Shown in pieces: positions 23,345-32,608 of a stretch of DNA of 64,000 nucleotides. Made by a program: the position numbers and the translations under genes. Source of the DNA: Kosmotoga olearia TBF 19.5.1. GTDB taxonomy: Bacteria > Thermotogota > Thermotogae > Petrotogales > Kosmotogaceae. Location of the stretch: the NCBI RefSeq assembly GCF_000023325.1, contig NC_012785.1, positions 1,426,001 through 1,490,000 of the forward strand. Direction: 5' to 3'. Within the stretch, counting starts at the first letter, position 1, and every line of letters starts with the position of its first letter. The notes beneath the pieces were generated by a model, which was not told the DNA's origin, made no database searches, and worked only from the letters and a program-made list of their open reading frames with translations.

Positions 23345-23740
23345 ACAATAGATACTCGCGAGGCGGAAGTGCTGGACTACGTCCAGGAGGCTCACGACGT
23401 TGACGCTCACGAGGTTGAGGCTTGCGGACGCTGATAAAAGCCGAGAATCCGAGATCCGAGAATCCGAGAATTCGAGAGTCCGAGAAAAAACATGACGCTT
23501 GCGATAAAAAACACGAGAATCCGAGAGGGCCGCTACGCGGCGGAAGTGCTGAGCTGCGCTCAGGAGGCTCACGACGTTGACGCTTGCAGACGCTGATAAA
23601 AAGCCGAGAACCGAGAACCGGGATTCGAGATCCGGGATTAGAAATTAAATGCGAGATTGGATGTTGGAGACTGGATTTTAGATAAAGATCTGGTCTAGGG
23701 TTTAGAAAAAGAGACGTACAACGTACAACCAAAACGAGAA
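23345..23740. repeat. Repeat island 6 with empty IS110 site and ~120-bp module
   Basis: Two tandem copies of the GGCCGC-TAC-GCGGCG / CTGAGC-TGC-GCTCAG / CACGACGTTGACGCT module (partial at 23,355, full at about 23,526). Between them is CCGAGAATCCGAGATCC sequence and an unoccupied IS110 target, GAGAGTCC-GA-GAA at 23,474-23,486, followed by AAAAACATGACGCTTGCG exactly as right of the IS. The segment 23,628-23,735 is the reverse-complement partner of the module at 1190-1345. The remaining 23,741-23,885 shows no convincing gene. Confidence 0.82.
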
Positions 23741-23885
23741 TAGGTGTTTGAGATCCAAGAAAGCTTCAAAGATGGAACGTATGCCAAATAAGCCGGAGAA
23801 GAGTACGAAAAAGGACTTGAAAAGTCCACTATAAAGGCAGAGTAGAACTAATTGTTGAAAAAGACAAGAAAGCAGGGGAAATCTT

Positions 23886-25286
23886 ATGATAAAGTTTGGT
23901 ACAGGCGGTTGGAGAGGGATTATAGCCGAAGATTTTACCTTCGATAATGTCAGAAAAGTGGCGAAAGCCCTGAGCATCTATTACAAAAAGAATTTTAAGA
24001 GTCTAAAACCTGTGATTGTTGGGCACGATTTGAGATTTTTATCCGGGAGGTTTTCCCGAGCTTTTTCAGAAATTCTTGCAGAAGAAGGTATAAAAGTATA
24101 TTTTGTTGAGGATGCCTCTCCAACTCCGATGATAATGTATGGAGTTGAAAAATTATCTCTGGATTTTGGTGTGATGATCACCGCTTCGCACAATCCGCAC
24201 GAATACAATGGAATCAAAATCATCGTGGAAAAGGGGAAGGATGCCCCAGTGACTGTTACTGATGAACTTGAAAGAATCGCCAATAGCATAGATGGTAAAT
24301 TGGCGCGTAGAAACTTCTTCGAATATATAAATGAAGAAAAAATCGTTTACTATGAAAATAAAAATGAGTATATAGATTCTTTGTTAGCTTTTATCGATAC
24401 GGGATGTATAAAAAACAGGTCTTTCAAAATACTTTTTAACCCGATGTACGGTGTTTCCAAAGATATAATGCTTATGTGCTTAGCTTCGTTAAGATGTTAT
24501 GTTGATCTGATGAACGCTTATAGAGACACCATGTTTGGTCTCAAATTACCATCTCCTGAAAGAAAAAGCCTTCTGGATATGGAATACAAAATGAAGGAAA
24601 AAAAGTATGATATGGGTATAGCGACAGACGGTGATTCTGACAGGATAGGAATTTACGATGAGAACGGTAATTATATAGACGCGAACAAGATACTGGTATT
24701 GCTGTACTATTATCTGTTGAAGTACAAAGGAATGAAGGGAGGAGTTGTTAGAAATCTCACCACGACACACACTCTCGACAAGATTGCAGAAAAATTCGGT
24801 GAGAGAGCCTTTGAAGTACCCGTTGGGTTCAAGTATATATCCGAGAAGATGGAAGAATACGATCTCTTGCTTGGTGGGGAGAGCAGTGGTGGCTTAAAGA
24901 TAAGAGGTCATGTGAACGGAAAAGATGGAATACTTGCAGCTCTTTTGATGGTAGAAATGGTGTGCAAAACCGGGAAAACAATAGGAGCGCTATTGAAAGA
25001 GATCGAGGATGAGTTCGGAAAGAAATACTTTAAGATGGAAAATATAAAGATAACTAACAAGGAACTACTGAAAAAGCGGTTTTTCGAAGATAAATATGTA
25101 CCTGAAATAGGAAAGAAAGTAAAGAGGATCTCCTATATGGATGGGTTGAAGATATACTATGATGACGATACATGGCTCTCAATAAGATTTTCAGGAACTG
25201 AACCTGTGCTTAGAATAACCTGTGAAATGAATTCGGAAGATGAAGCAGCGAATGTGATAGAACGTATTATTTCTGTCATGAGGTGA
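23886..25286 (+). CDS. Phosphoglucomutase/phosphomannomutase
   Basis: 466 residues with the four alpha-D-phosphohexomutase landmarks: N-terminal KFGTGGWRGIIAEDF, catalytic serine loop TASHNPHEYNGIK, metal loop ATDGDSDRIGIYD, sugar-binding loop GGESSGGLKIRGH, and the phosphate-binding C-terminus RFSGTEPVLRI. It moves phosphate between C1 and C6 of hexoses. Which sugar is used cannot be told from sequence. The ATG follows AGGGG. It is followed after four bases by a sugar-1-phosphate nucleotidyltransferase, so the pair probably makes a nucleotide sugar. Confidence 0.93.
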   Translation: MIKFGTGGWRGIIAEDFTFDNVRKVAKALSIYYKKNFKSLKPVIVGHDLRFLSGRFSRAFSEILAEEGIKVYFVEDASPTPMIMYGVEKLSLDFGVMITASHNPHEYNGIKIIVEKGKDAPVTVTDELERIANSIDGKLARRNFFEYINEEKIVYYENKNEYIDSLLAFIDTGCIKNRSFKILFNPMYGVSKDIMLMCLASLRCYVDLMNAYRDTMFGLKLPSPERKSLLDMEYKMKEKKYDMGIATDGDSDRIGIYDENGNYIDANKILVLLYYYLLKYKGMKGGVVRNLTTTHTLDKIAEKFGERAFEVPVGFKYISEKMEEYDLLLGGESSGGLKIRGHVNGKDGILAALLMVEMVCKTGKTIGALLKEIEDEFGKKYFKMENIKITNKELLKKRFFEDKYVPEIGKKVKRISYMDGLKIYYDDDTWLSIRFSGTEPVLRITCEMNSEDEAANVIERIISVMR

Positions 25287-25290
25287 TTTG

Positions 25291-26013
25291 ATGATCGAGT
25301 ATCTCGTAATTCTCGCCGCCGGGAAAGGGACCCGCTTAAAGGCATCGACTTCAAAACCCCTTGTGAAAATCAACGATAAGAGTTTGATTGAATATGTTAT
25401 TGGTAACGCAAAGGAGTTCGTGGACAGGATTTATATAGTTGCCGGTAACCACAATAAAGATGAATTAAGAGAGCACCTGGGAGATGGGTATGAATACTGT
25501 CTTCAGAAGGAACAGCTTGGAACTGCCCATGCCTTTAAGTGCGCGCTTAACAGCATAAAGAGCGATTCTGGAAATGTCATGCTTTTGTATGCTGATACGC
25601 CTTTAATAAATAAAGAAACGATAAAGAACATCGCCGATGTTCACCTGGTTCAAAAAAATGACATTACCTTTCTCACTGCTGAAACGAATACCTGGTTCCC
25701 GTACGCGAGTGTGTTGAGAGACGAGAGAGGGAACTTAATAAAAATAGACGAGACTTATGATTCGTCAAAATTGAAAACAAAAGAATATGCGATAGGCGCA
25801 TACGTTTTCGGTTTGAGGTATGCGAAGAAGTATTCAGAAAATTTGCACCTTTATGGCAGGAAGGAATTTTATATAGATCAGGTAATAAATGAAGCCATAA
25901 AAAATGGTGACAAAGTGGGTGCCTATAAGATTAAAGACGATACCCAGATAAGAGGAATAAACACCCCTGAAGATCTTGAATTTGCTAGAAGGCTGTTGGG
26001 CAAAGCAGACTGA
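25291..26013 (+). CDS. Sugar-1-phosphate nucleotidyltransferase (GlmU-N-like)
   Basis: 240 residues. The Rossmann-like nucleotidyltransferase core has LAAGKGTRLKASTSKPLVKI (glycine-rich NTP loop and Lys), then QKEQLGTAHAFKCA and YADTPLI, which match the uridyltransferase half of GlmU (EQLGTAHA, GDTPL). The GlmU left-handed beta-helix acetyltransferase domain is absent. It likely forms UDP-GlcNAc or a related NDP-sugar. The ATG at 25,291 is chosen over a TTG one codon upstream because AGGTGATT lies at the right distance. It shares an operon with the mutase. Confidence 0.85.
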   Translation: MIEYLVILAAGKGTRLKASTSKPLVKINDKSLIEYVIGNAKEFVDRIYIVAGNHNKDELREHLGDGYEYCLQKEQLGTAHAFKCALNSIKSDSGNVMLLYADTPLINKETIKNIADVHLVQKNDITFLTAETNTWFPYASVLRDERGNLIKIDETYDSSKLKTKEYAIGAYVFGLRYAKKYSENLHLYGRKEFYIDQVINEAIKNGDKVGAYKIKDDTQIRGINTPEDLEFARRLLGKAD

Positions 26014-26032
26014 TAGTCATTGATCCTTGAAT

Positions 26033-26080
26033 AAAAAAGGGAGCTATCGTGAATGACAGATAACTCCCTTTCTTATTTTT
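26033..26080. terminator. Bidirectional terminator between convergent genes
   Basis: AAAGGGAGCTATC (26,036-26,048) pairs with GATAACTCCCTTT (26,059-26,071), with one offset base, and is flanked by an A-run on the left and TCTTATTTTT on the right. It serves both the nucleotidyltransferase gene (plus) and the methylmalonyl-CoA operon (minus). Confidence 0.85.
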
Positions 26081-26088
26081 GAGGGAAA

Positions 26089-26499
26089 TTATTCGAGTAC
26101 TACCATCACCTGTCCCGCTTCTACGTTGTCACCTTTGTTTACTTTTACCTCTTTAACGACGCCATCGAATTCAGACAGGATGTTATTCTCCATTTTCATA
26201 GCTTCCATTACGACCACAGTGTCTCCAGCTTTAACATGGGTTCCCGGTGATACGAGTATTTCGAGTATTACTCCGGACATTGGGGCGATTATGCTATGGC
26301 CTTCGGATTGAGCCGGTTGTGGTTTGGTTTCTTTTTGAGGTTTGGGCTTAGTTTCTTCTTTTCTGAGAGGCTGAGATACAACCTTAGATGGTGCTGGTGA
26401 CGGCGCAGAAGTTTGAACCTTTGTGGCTTCTGAAGACAGTTCTTCGACTTCAACGATGTATTCTTTCCCGTTAACTTTTACCCTGAATTTTCTCAGCAT
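26089..26499 (-). CDS. Biotin carboxyl carrier protein (1.3S-like subunit)
   Basis: 136 residues. The N-terminal part (KFRVKVNGKEYIVEVEEL) is followed by a Pro/Ala/Lys-rich linker and a C-terminal biotinyl domain with EAMKMEN, whose Lys is biotinylated. It carries CO2 between active sites of a biotin-dependent decarboxylase or carboxylase. The ATG at 26,499 has AAGGAGG. It overlaps the oadG-like gene by seven bases and is the last gene of the operon, before the terminator. Confidence 0.93.
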   Translation of the reverse strand: MLRKFRVKVNGKEYIVEVEELSSEATKVQTSAPSPAPSKVVSQPLRKEETKPKPQKETKPQPAQSEGHSIIAPMSGVILEILVSPGTHVKAGDTVVVMEAMKMENNILSEFDGVVKEVKVNKGDNVEAGQVMVVLE

Positions 26500-26855
26500 T
26501 TCTTGCTCCTCCTTGGTTTCCATTGTGTCATTGGTTTTCTGCTTTTCCAGCTGGACCGGAGTTTCCTTGATGGTTTAATGGATCTAATAATGAATCTGTC
26601 GCTTTCGATGATAGTAGTGATTGCAGCTGTGATGGCAGCAACAAGCTCTTCTGGCTGTTCTGATTTCATGATTCTTTCTCTTTCATACTTCATTTCTTCT
26701 GGACTAACCTTGTAGCTTTCCCTGAGCATAGGCCTGGATTTTTTTGCCGGGGAAAGAATCTTGCCCATGCTAACAAAAAAGACGTACAGTATTACAAAGG
26801 TTAGGAAAACTACCGAGAGGCCTATCAGGGTAACCTGACCTACTGTCAAATCCAC
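26493..26855 (-). CDS. OadG-family decarboxylase gamma subunit
   Basis: 120 residues with one N-terminal membrane helix (TLIGLSVVFLTFVILYVFFV) followed by a charged cytoplasmic tail. This is the architecture of the gamma/delta subunit of Na+-pumping oxaloacetate and methylmalonyl-CoA decarboxylases, which organises the complex at the membrane. It starts at a GTG (26,855) with GAGGAGTG upstream. It lies between the carboxyltransferase and biotin-carrier genes. The integral-membrane beta subunit (Na+ pump proper) is not in this window. Confidence 0.8.
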   Translation of the reverse strand: MDLTVGQVTLIGLSVVFLTFVILYVFFVSMGKILSPAKKSRPMLRESYKVSPEEMKYERERIMKSEQPEELVAAITAAITTIIESDRFIIRSIKPSRKLRSSWKSRKPMTQWKPRRSKKC

Positions 26856-26868
26856 AAAATGTCACTCC

Positions 26869-28422
26869 TCACAGGGGAATGTTTCCATGCTTTTTCGTTG
26901 GCCTTCCTTCAACCTTGCTATCTAAAATCTCCAGTGCTCTGGCAATTTTTAGTCTTGTATCCGCTGGATCTATTACTTCTTCTATGTATCCCCTCGCAGC
27001 AGCCGTATAGGGATTTGCAAACATTTCTTTGTATTCTTCTATCCTTTCTTTACGTACTTTTTCGGAATCTTCGGCTGCCTGGATCTCTTTTCTGAATATG
27101 ATGTTTGCCGCACCCTCCGGTCCCATGACCGCTATCTCAGCTCCGGGCCAGGCAAAGACCATATCGGCTCCAAGATGCTGACTTCCCATTGCTATATAAG
27201 CGCCGCCATAAGCCTTTCTGATGATGGTTGTAATTTTCGGGACGGTTGCTTCACTGTAAGCGTAAAGAAGCTTGGCACCGTGTCTGATGATGCCGCCGTG
27301 TTCCTGGGAAATGCCGGGAAGGAATCCTGGAGTGTCAACGAATGTGATTATTGGGATGTTGAAAGCATCGAGGAATCGTATAAATCTTGCTGCTTTATCG
27401 GAAGAGTCGATGTCCAGCACGCCAGCATAAACAGAAGGTTGATTGGCGATAATTCCGACAGAACGGCCAGCGATCCTGGCAAATCCTATCACTATATTTT
27501 TTGCGTAGTGTTTGTGGACTTCAAGGAATTCGCCGTTATCTACAACGAGTTCTATTACTTTTTTTACATCGTAAGCTTGTTTTGGATTCTCTGGCACGAT
27601 TTCTCTTAGTTCCGGTACTTGCGAGACTGACATTGGTTCGGTAATTTCAGGTTCTTCTGAATTGTTCTGCGGAATGTAGGAAATAAGTTTCCTGACGAGC
27701 TGCATGGCGTCGCTATCGGTCTCAGTTATGAAGTGAGCAACACCGCTTTTGCTGTTGTGGATCATGGCACCACCGAGTCCATTTTTGTCTATATCTTCGC
27801 CGGTAACCGCTTTGATAACCTGTGGACCGGTGATAAACATCTGGGATATCTGATTAACCATTATTATGAAATCTGTGATTGCAGGAGAGTAAACCGCTCC
27901 ACCGGCGCAGGGACCGGCAATTACGGTTATCTGTGGTATGACACCAGAAGCAAGGGTGTTTCGATAGAATATACCGCCGTAACCATACAGGGAATCGACG
28001 CCTTCCTGAATACGGGCACCACCAGAATCGTTTATCCCGATTATCGGGATTCCCAGCTTAATGGCGAGATCCTGGATCTTCATGATTTTTTTCGCATGCA
28101 TTTCACCAAGAGAACCACCTTGAACTGTGAAATCCTGTGAAAAAACAGCGACTTTTCTGCCGTTTATTTCACCAATTCCGGTAACAACACCATCTGCCGG
28201 GAAATCTTTTTTATCAAGTCCAAAGAAGGTTGAACGGTGTTTGACGAATTTATCGATTTCTTCAAAGCTTCCAGGATCGCACAGCAATTCTATTCGTTCC
28301 CTGGCGGTAAGTTTTCCCTGAGCATGCTGTTTCTCTATTCTCTCTTTTCCACCGCCAAGGGTTATTTTTTCATCTAGCTTTTTGAACTTCTCGAGTTTTT
28401 CGTTCAACTCATCACCCCCCAT
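26869..28422 (-). CDS. mmdA: Methylmalonyl-CoA/propionyl-CoA carboxyltransferase subunit
   Basis: 517 residues, typical of the 12S transcarboxylase / MmdA / PccB family. Key parts: GKLTARERIELLCDPGSF, VFSQDFTVQGGSLGE, INDSGGARIQEGVDSL, IAGPCAGGAVYSPA, and FVDTPGFLPGISQEHGGI in the second crotonase-like half. It transfers carboxyl between methylmalonyl-CoA (or propionyl-CoA) and biotin. The ATG overlaps the epimerase stop (TAATG); a TTG 15 bases later has the stronger GGGGGG site and may be the true start. No biotin carboxylase subunit is adjacent, favouring decarboxylase or transcarboxylase use. Confidence 0.93.
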   Translation of the reverse strand: MGGDELNEKLEKFKKLDEKITLGGGKERIEKQHAQGKLTARERIELLCDPGSFEEIDKFVKHRSTFFGLDKKDFPADGVVTGIGEINGRKVAVFSQDFTVQGGSLGEMHAKKIMKIQDLAIKLGIPIIGINDSGGARIQEGVDSLYGYGGIFYRNTLASGVIPQITVIAGPCAGGAVYSPAITDFIIMVNQISQMFITGPQVIKAVTGEDIDKNGLGGAMIHNSKSGVAHFITETDSDAMQLVRKLISYIPQNNSEEPEITEPMSVSQVPELREIVPENPKQAYDVKKVIELVVDNGEFLEVHKHYAKNIVIGFARIAGRSVGIIANQPSVYAGVLDIDSSDKAARFIRFLDAFNIPIITFVDTPGFLPGISQEHGGIIRHGAKLLYAYSEATVPKITTIIRKAYGGAYIAMGSQHLGADMVFAWPGAEIAVMGPEGAANIIFRKEIQAAEDSEKVRKERIEEYKEMFANPYTAAARGYIEEVIDPADTRLKIARALEILDSKVEGRPTKKHGNIPL

Positions 28423-28829
28423 TAGTGTTGACCTTCTACCATTTCTATGAGAACACCGCCGGTGGTTTTTGGGTGCAGGAAGATCACTTTTGTTCCACCG
28501 GCACCCGGCTGAGGTTCATCGCTGAGAGGTTTAAAACCACCGTTTTTAGCCTTTTCGAGTGCTTCATTGATGTTATCGACGTGATAAGCTATATGATGGA
28601 TGCCTTCACCCTTTTTTTCAAGGAATTTCGATATTTGACTTTTCTCATTCAAAGGTTCTAGTAATTCTATTCTCGTGGTTCCAACTTTTAAGAATGCAAC
28701 CTTTAGCCCCCTTTCCGGTAGTTCTTCTATTCCTCCAAATTCCAATCCGAGGAAGTCCCTGTAAAGCGGAAGTTTTTCGTCTATTGAGCGAACAACGATA
28801 CCGATATGGTCGATACGATCGATTTTCAA
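28422..28829 (-). CDS. mce: Methylmalonyl-CoA epimerase
   Basis: 135 residues, a vicinal-oxygen-chelate fold with the metal ligands visible: His in DHIGIVVRS, Glu in TRIELLEP, His in GIHHIAYHV, Glu in LIEMVEG. It interconverts (R)- and (S)-methylmalonyl-CoA, linking the mutase to the carboxyltransferase. It starts at a TTG (28,829) that overlaps the meaB stop (TTGA) and has GGGGGGAAG upstream, so it is translationally coupled. Confidence 0.95.
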   Translation of the reverse strand: MKIDRIDHIGIVVRSIDEKLPLYRDFLGLEFGGIEELPERGLKVAFLKVGTTRIELLEPLNEKSQISKFLEKKGEGIHHIAYHVDNINEALEKAKNGGFKPLSDEPQPGAGGTKVIFLHPKTTGGVLIEMVEGQH

Positions 28830-29695
28830 GCTTCTTCCCCCCTATCGAAGTTTTTGATGAATTCCAACAAAGTGTCCAGTTTTTCATCTTCCAGGAATCT
28901 TTCCTGTATGATTTCACAGATACTGTTGAGTTTATGAAAAAGCTCTCTGTGTGCACGTTTTTTGTGTATCAAACCGGTTTCAATGAGTTTGGACAGTTCC
29001 TTTTCCACCAGTGCACACAATTTGTCAACATTCTTGCCGCTAACCGCGTTTGTGAGGATGACCTCTTTTTTTCTGTCGGAAAATGCTAGCATCGCCTTTA
29101 TTTTGTTTACAAGACTCGCGGCGCCGTCAACGTCCATTTTGTTGACGACGTAGATGTCACCGATTTCCATTATACCTGCTTTTAGCATTTGTATCTCGTC
29201 GCCGATTCCGGGTGCGAGTATCAACAAAACTATATCGGCTAGGTTGACAATATCGGTTTCTGATTGGCCGGCTCCAACGGTCTCAACGATTATCTTTTCA
29301 AAGCCGCATTTTCCCAGCAATTTTACAGCATCGTATATGGCAGGGCTCAACCCTCCGACTTTTCCTCTACTCGCCATGGAGCGCACAAAGATTTTATCAT
29401 TTTCCAGGGCATGCCTCATTCGTATCCGGTCGCCCAGAATGGCACCCCCGGTGAACGGGCTGGAAGGGTCGATGGCTATTATGGCCACCGAATGATCGCT
29501 GGAAAGTTCTGTGGCTAATCTATCTACCAGAGTGGATTTCCCTGCACCTGGACTGCCAGTAACCCCTATAACATGATATTCTCTTTCAGGAAGAGAATCT
29601 ATCAGTTCCTTTCCAGCTATTGGATCCCTTTCGACGGTGGTAAGTGCTTTAGAGATCCAGAGTGGGTCTTTCGACAGCAATTTCTCTATCTTCAT
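28826..29695 (-). CDS. meaB: Methylmalonyl-CoA mutase-associated GTPase MeaB
   Basis: 289 residues. Walker A loop [18 protein letters not shown], Mg/switch region [31 protein letters not shown] and the guanine-specificity motif NKMD define the MeaB/ArgK G3E GTPase family. It gates cobalamin loading and protects the mutase from inactivation. Its gene starts inside the last codons of the B12-binding subunit (ATGA overlap), as expected for partners. Confidence 0.95.
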   Translation of the reverse strand: MKIEKLLSKDPLWISKALTTVERDPIAGKELIDSLPEREYHVIGVTGSPGAGKSTLVDRLATELSSDHSVAIIAIDPSSPFTGGAILGDRIRMRHALENDKIFVRSMASRGKVGGLSPAIYDAVKLLGKCGFEKIIVETVGAGQSETDIVNLADIVLLILAPGIGDEIQMLKAGIMEIGDIYVVNKMDVDGAASLVNKIKAMLAFSDRKKEVILTNAVSGKNVDKLCALVEKELSKLIETGLIHKKRAHRELFHKLNSICEIIQERFLEDEKLDTLLEFIKNFDRGEEA

Positions 29696-30087
29696 TTTTT
29701 CACCGCAGCCTTAATTCTTTCTATGATATTTGCTAATGGGGTACCGGGACCAAAGACCTCGTATATGCCCATTTTTTTGAGTTCTTTTGCATCATCTTCC
29801 GGTATTATTCCACCGACGAAGATTGGTTTGGATTCTATCCCGGCTTCTTTCATCAATTTCAGGACTTTTTCGCAAAGCCGCATATGGGCTCCTGAAAGTA
29901 TAGATAATCCTATGATATCAACATCCTCCTGCAACGCGTCTTTGACGATTTTCTCTGGTGATTGCCTGAGGCCTGTATAAATAACCTCCATTCCGGCATC
30001 TCTCAAAGCCATAGCAACAACTTTCGCACCTCTATCATGTCCATCGAGTCCCGGTTTTGCTATTAACACTTTTATCTTCTTATCCAT
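29692..30087 (-). CDS. Methylmalonyl-CoA mutase, B12-binding subunit
   Basis: 131 residues, a free-standing cobalamin-binding Rossmann domain. The DxHxxG motif is seen in [16 protein letters not shown] (His is the lower cobalt ligand), followed by GLSILSGAH and [10 protein letters not shown]. It corresponds to the C-terminal domain of single-chain mutases and pairs with the catalytic subunit encoded upstream. The ATG at 30,087 follows GAGGTGG; the frame is open 22 codons further but that would run into the upstream gene without a ribosome site. Confidence 0.95.
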   Translation of the reverse strand: MDKKIKVLIAKPGLDGHDRGAKVVAMALRDAGMEVIYTGLRQSPEKIVKDALQEDVDIIGLSILSGAHMRLCEKVLKLMKEAGIESKPIFVGGIIPEDDAKELKKMGIYEVFGPGTPLANIIERIKAAVKK

Positions 30088-30115
30088 TTCTACCACCTCG
30101 CAATTTGAATAAGTT

Positions 30116-31798
30116 TCAGAGGATAACAGCTTCCGTGTATTCGCCGAAGACATCTCTCAAAACATTCGAAATTTCACCGATGGTCGCGTAGGCTTTTACG
30201 GCATTAAGAATATAAGGCATCAGGTTTTCGTTACCCATGGCCGCGTTTTTCAATTCTTTCAGGGTTTTCTCCACCTTTATGTTATCACGCTTTTCCCTGA
30301 GAGCACGTACTCTTGCTTTCTGTTTTTCTTCAAGTTCTTCATCGACTTTGAGAATCTTCTTTGGTGTGGTTTCTTCTCCGGTAAATTTGTTGACTCCAAC
30401 GATCACTTTCGATCCTTCTTCAATTTCTAGCTGATATTTGTACGCTGTATTCAATATTTCTTTTTGGATGTAACCTTCTTCGATCGCTCTAACCATTCCA
30501 CCGAGTTCATCTATCCTTTTTATGTATTCGGTAGCTCTCTTTTCAATTTCGCTCGTCAAATGCTCTATGTAATATGAACCGCCAAGCGGGTCGACAACAT
30601 CAGCGACACCTGTTTCATGGGCTATTATCTGCTGTGTTCTAAGAGCTATCGTAACAGATTCTTCAGTTGGAAGCCCCAGAGCTTCGTCGTAAGAATTCGT
30701 ATGGAGTGACTGGGTGCCTCCGAGAACCGCGGCAAGTGCCTGGAAAGCGACCCTGACAATATTGTTCATCGGCTGTTGAGCGGTTAACGTTGACCCTCCC
30801 GTTTGAGTATGGAACCTCAACATGAGGGCCTTTTTATCGGTTACACCAAAGCGTTCCCGCATGATCTTACTCCAGAGTTTTCGCGCGGCTCTGAACTTCG
30901 CTATTTCTTCCAGGAAGTTGTTGTGAGCGTTGAAGAAGAAGGACAATCTCTTACCGAAGACATTGGGATCAAGGCCGGCTTTCACGGCAGCTTCAACGTA
31001 GGCTATACCATCTGCTAGTGTGAAAGCAACCTCCTGGACGGCATCTGCGCCGGCTTCACGTATGTGGTAACCGCTGATACTGATTGTGTTGAATTTGGGT
31101 AGGTGTTTCGAACAGTATTCGAAGATGTTTGTGATTATTCTCATCGAAGGTTCTGGCGGGAAAATGTACGTCCCTCTGGCGATGTATTCTTTTAGGATGT
31201 CGTTTTGTATCGTTCCTCGCAGTTTATCGGAGGAGACGCCCTGTTTTTCGGCAACTGCTATGTACATTGCGAGTAAAATGGCAGCCGTTGAGTTTATCGT
31301 CATGGAGGTACTTACCTGATCCAGAGGAATTCCGTCAAAAAGGACCTCCATGTCTTCCAGTGAATCTATTGCAACTCCGACTTTTCCTATTTCGCCCTCT
31401 GCCATGGGATCATCTGAGTCGTATCCTATCTGAGTTGGGAGATCGAAGGCAACTGAAAGCCCCGTTTGTCCCTGTGATAGAAGGTATTTGTAACGTTTGT
31501 TGGATTCTTCGGCAGTTCCAAAACCGGCGTACTGTCTCATCGTCCAGAAACGACCGCGGTACATGGTTGGTTGTACTCCTCTTGTGAAGGGGTATTCGCC
31601 GGGGAATCCAAGATCATGTTCGTAATCCAGTTCAGCGATATCTAACGGCGTATAAAGCCTTTCAATCTCTTCACCAAAGGAGGTTTCGAATCGTTCTTTT
31701 CTCTCCGGGTATTTCTGAATAACTTTTTCAACGGTTGTCTTTTCCCAGTTTTCTTTCAAGGTTTCAAGGTGCTTTTTCTCTTCAGGATTCAAGGACAT
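30116..31798 (-). CDS. Methylmalonyl-CoA mutase, large catalytic subunit
   Basis: 560 residues, the TIM-barrel catalytic half without the B12 domain, as in archaeal and Thermotogae-type split mutases. Landmarks: [93 protein letters not shown]. It isomerises succinyl-CoA and methylmalonyl-CoA by a radical mechanism. Three ATG codons follow one another; the third (31,798) has GGGGGG at six bases and is preferred. First gene of the seven-gene operon. Confidence 0.95.
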   Translation of the reverse strand: MSLNPEEKKHLETLKENWEKTTVEKVIQKYPERKERFETSFGEEIERLYTPLDIAELDYEHDLGFPGEYPFTRGVQPTMYRGRFWTMRQYAGFGTAEESNKRYKYLLSQGQTGLSVAFDLPTQIGYDSDDPMAEGEIGKVGVAIDSLEDMEVLFDGIPLDQVSTSMTINSTAAILLAMYIAVAEKQGVSSDKLRGTIQNDILKEYIARGTYIFPPEPSMRIITNIFEYCSKHLPKFNTISISGYHIREAGADAVQEVAFTLADGIAYVEAAVKAGLDPNVFGKRLSFFFNAHNNFLEEIAKFRAARKLWSKIMRERFGVTDKKALMLRFHTQTGGSTLTAQQPMNNIVRVAFQALAAVLGGTQSLHTNSYDEALGLPTEESVTIALRTQQIIAHETGVADVVDPLGGSYYIEHLTSEIEKRATEYIKRIDELGGMVRAIEEGYIQKEILNTAYKYQLEIEEGSKVIVGVNKFTGEETTPKKILKVDEELEEKQKARVRALREKRDNIKVEKTLKELKNAAMGNENLMPYILNAVKAYATIGEISNVLRDVFGEYTEAVIL

Positions 31799-31917
31799 CA
31801 TCATCCCCCCAATTTTTTTCGGAGTTTCTCACTTCAAAACTAAATCAAAAAAGCTATTTAGTCAACAGCTATTGGGAAAAGATAGGAACGGATAGATGAT
31901 TTTAGAGTGTTTTTCTT

Positions 31918-32135
31918 TCGAGAACGGAGAATCCGAGAACTGAGAGGGCCGCTACGCGGCGGAAGTGCTGGACTACGTCCAGGAGGCTCACGACGTTGAC
32001 GCTCACGAGGTTGAGGCTTGCAGACGCTGATTAGAAGCCGAGAATCGAGATAGCCGCTGCGCGGCGCTCCGAATCCCTTCGGGATTGTTACGACCGGCTG
32101 CGCCGGTGTTACGAACTCCTGTGGAGTTGCCTCCG
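31918..32135. repeat. Repeat island 7, left of the IS3 element
   Basis: GGCCGC-TAC-GCGGCG and CTGGAC-TAC-GTCCAG units, then CACGACGTTGACGCT copies. A three-unit array follows at exact 21-base spacing: AATCCC-TTC-GGGATT (32,072), ACCGGC-TGC-GCCGGT (32,093) and AACTCC-TGT-GGAGTT (32,114). The IS3 element starts directly after the last unit. No gene is seen between the mutase start and the IS. Confidence 0.82.
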
Positions 32136-32204
32136 TAATCACCCCCTAAAGAAATAGGACAAGAGATAACGAAGTGATAGTATGAAAGAAAAGGGGGCGA
32201 AGGG

Positions 32205-32582
32205 ATGAGAGGCAGAGCACAATATTCAATGGAATTGAAGCTAAAAGTGGTAAAGGAATACGAAGAGGGTCACAAAAACACAAGAGAAATCAGGGAAGAA
32301 TACGGGATACCGGATTCTACATTATGGGGTTGGATAAACAAATACAGAGCGGAGGGAGAAAGTGCTTTTGAACCGAAACTCAGAGCTGGAGATTTCATTG
32401 TTGATCCAACGAAGATACCACCTGTTCTGTACAAAGAGATAGGGCTCGGCAAGATAAAGAAAGACCCAAAAGAGCTAAAAGGGGTTCTCAACGAAATCGA
32501 GAAATACAAACTCATAATAGCAGAGAAAGAATTGGAAATAAGGTTGCTAAAAGAAGCTCTAAAAAAAACTGGAAAAGGCTAG
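32205..32582 (+). CDS. IS3-family transposase OrfA
   Basis: 125 residues with an N-terminal helix-turn-helix (YSMELKLKVVKEYEEG...IREEYGIPDSTLWGWINKY) that binds the element ends and a C-terminal leucine-rich coiled coil (EIEKYKLIIAEKELEIRLLKEALKK) for multimerisation. Normal for IS3 OrfA. ATG with GGGGG upstream. Its end overlaps a run of eight A residues used for shifting into orfB. Confidence 0.93.
   Translation: MRGRAQYSMELKLKVVKEYEEGHKNTREIREEYGIPDSTLWGWINKYRAEGESAFEPKLRAGDFIVDPTKIPPVLYKEIGLGKIKKDPKELKGVLNEIEKYKLIIAEKELEIRLLKEALKKTGKG
32561..32568 (+). promoter_or_regulatory. Slippery A8 for programmed -1 frameshift (OrfAB)
   Basis: Eight A residues (heptamer A-AAA-AAC type context, TAAAAAAAAC) lie four codons before the orfA stop, and orfB is in the -1 frame. 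After slippage the reading continues KKNWKRLAVELFAETYMGYG into the integrase part. IS3 elements are known to make OrfAB this way. The fusion product would be truncated here by the IS256 insertion. Confidence 0.75.
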
Positions 32583-32608
32583 CAGTTGAACTTTTCGCTG
32601 AAACATAT

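Noticed and set aside
23199-23732. 177-codon minus-strand frame
   Set aside because: It spans a repeat island and runs antisense into the cysteine-cluster gene; its peptides are repeat translations.
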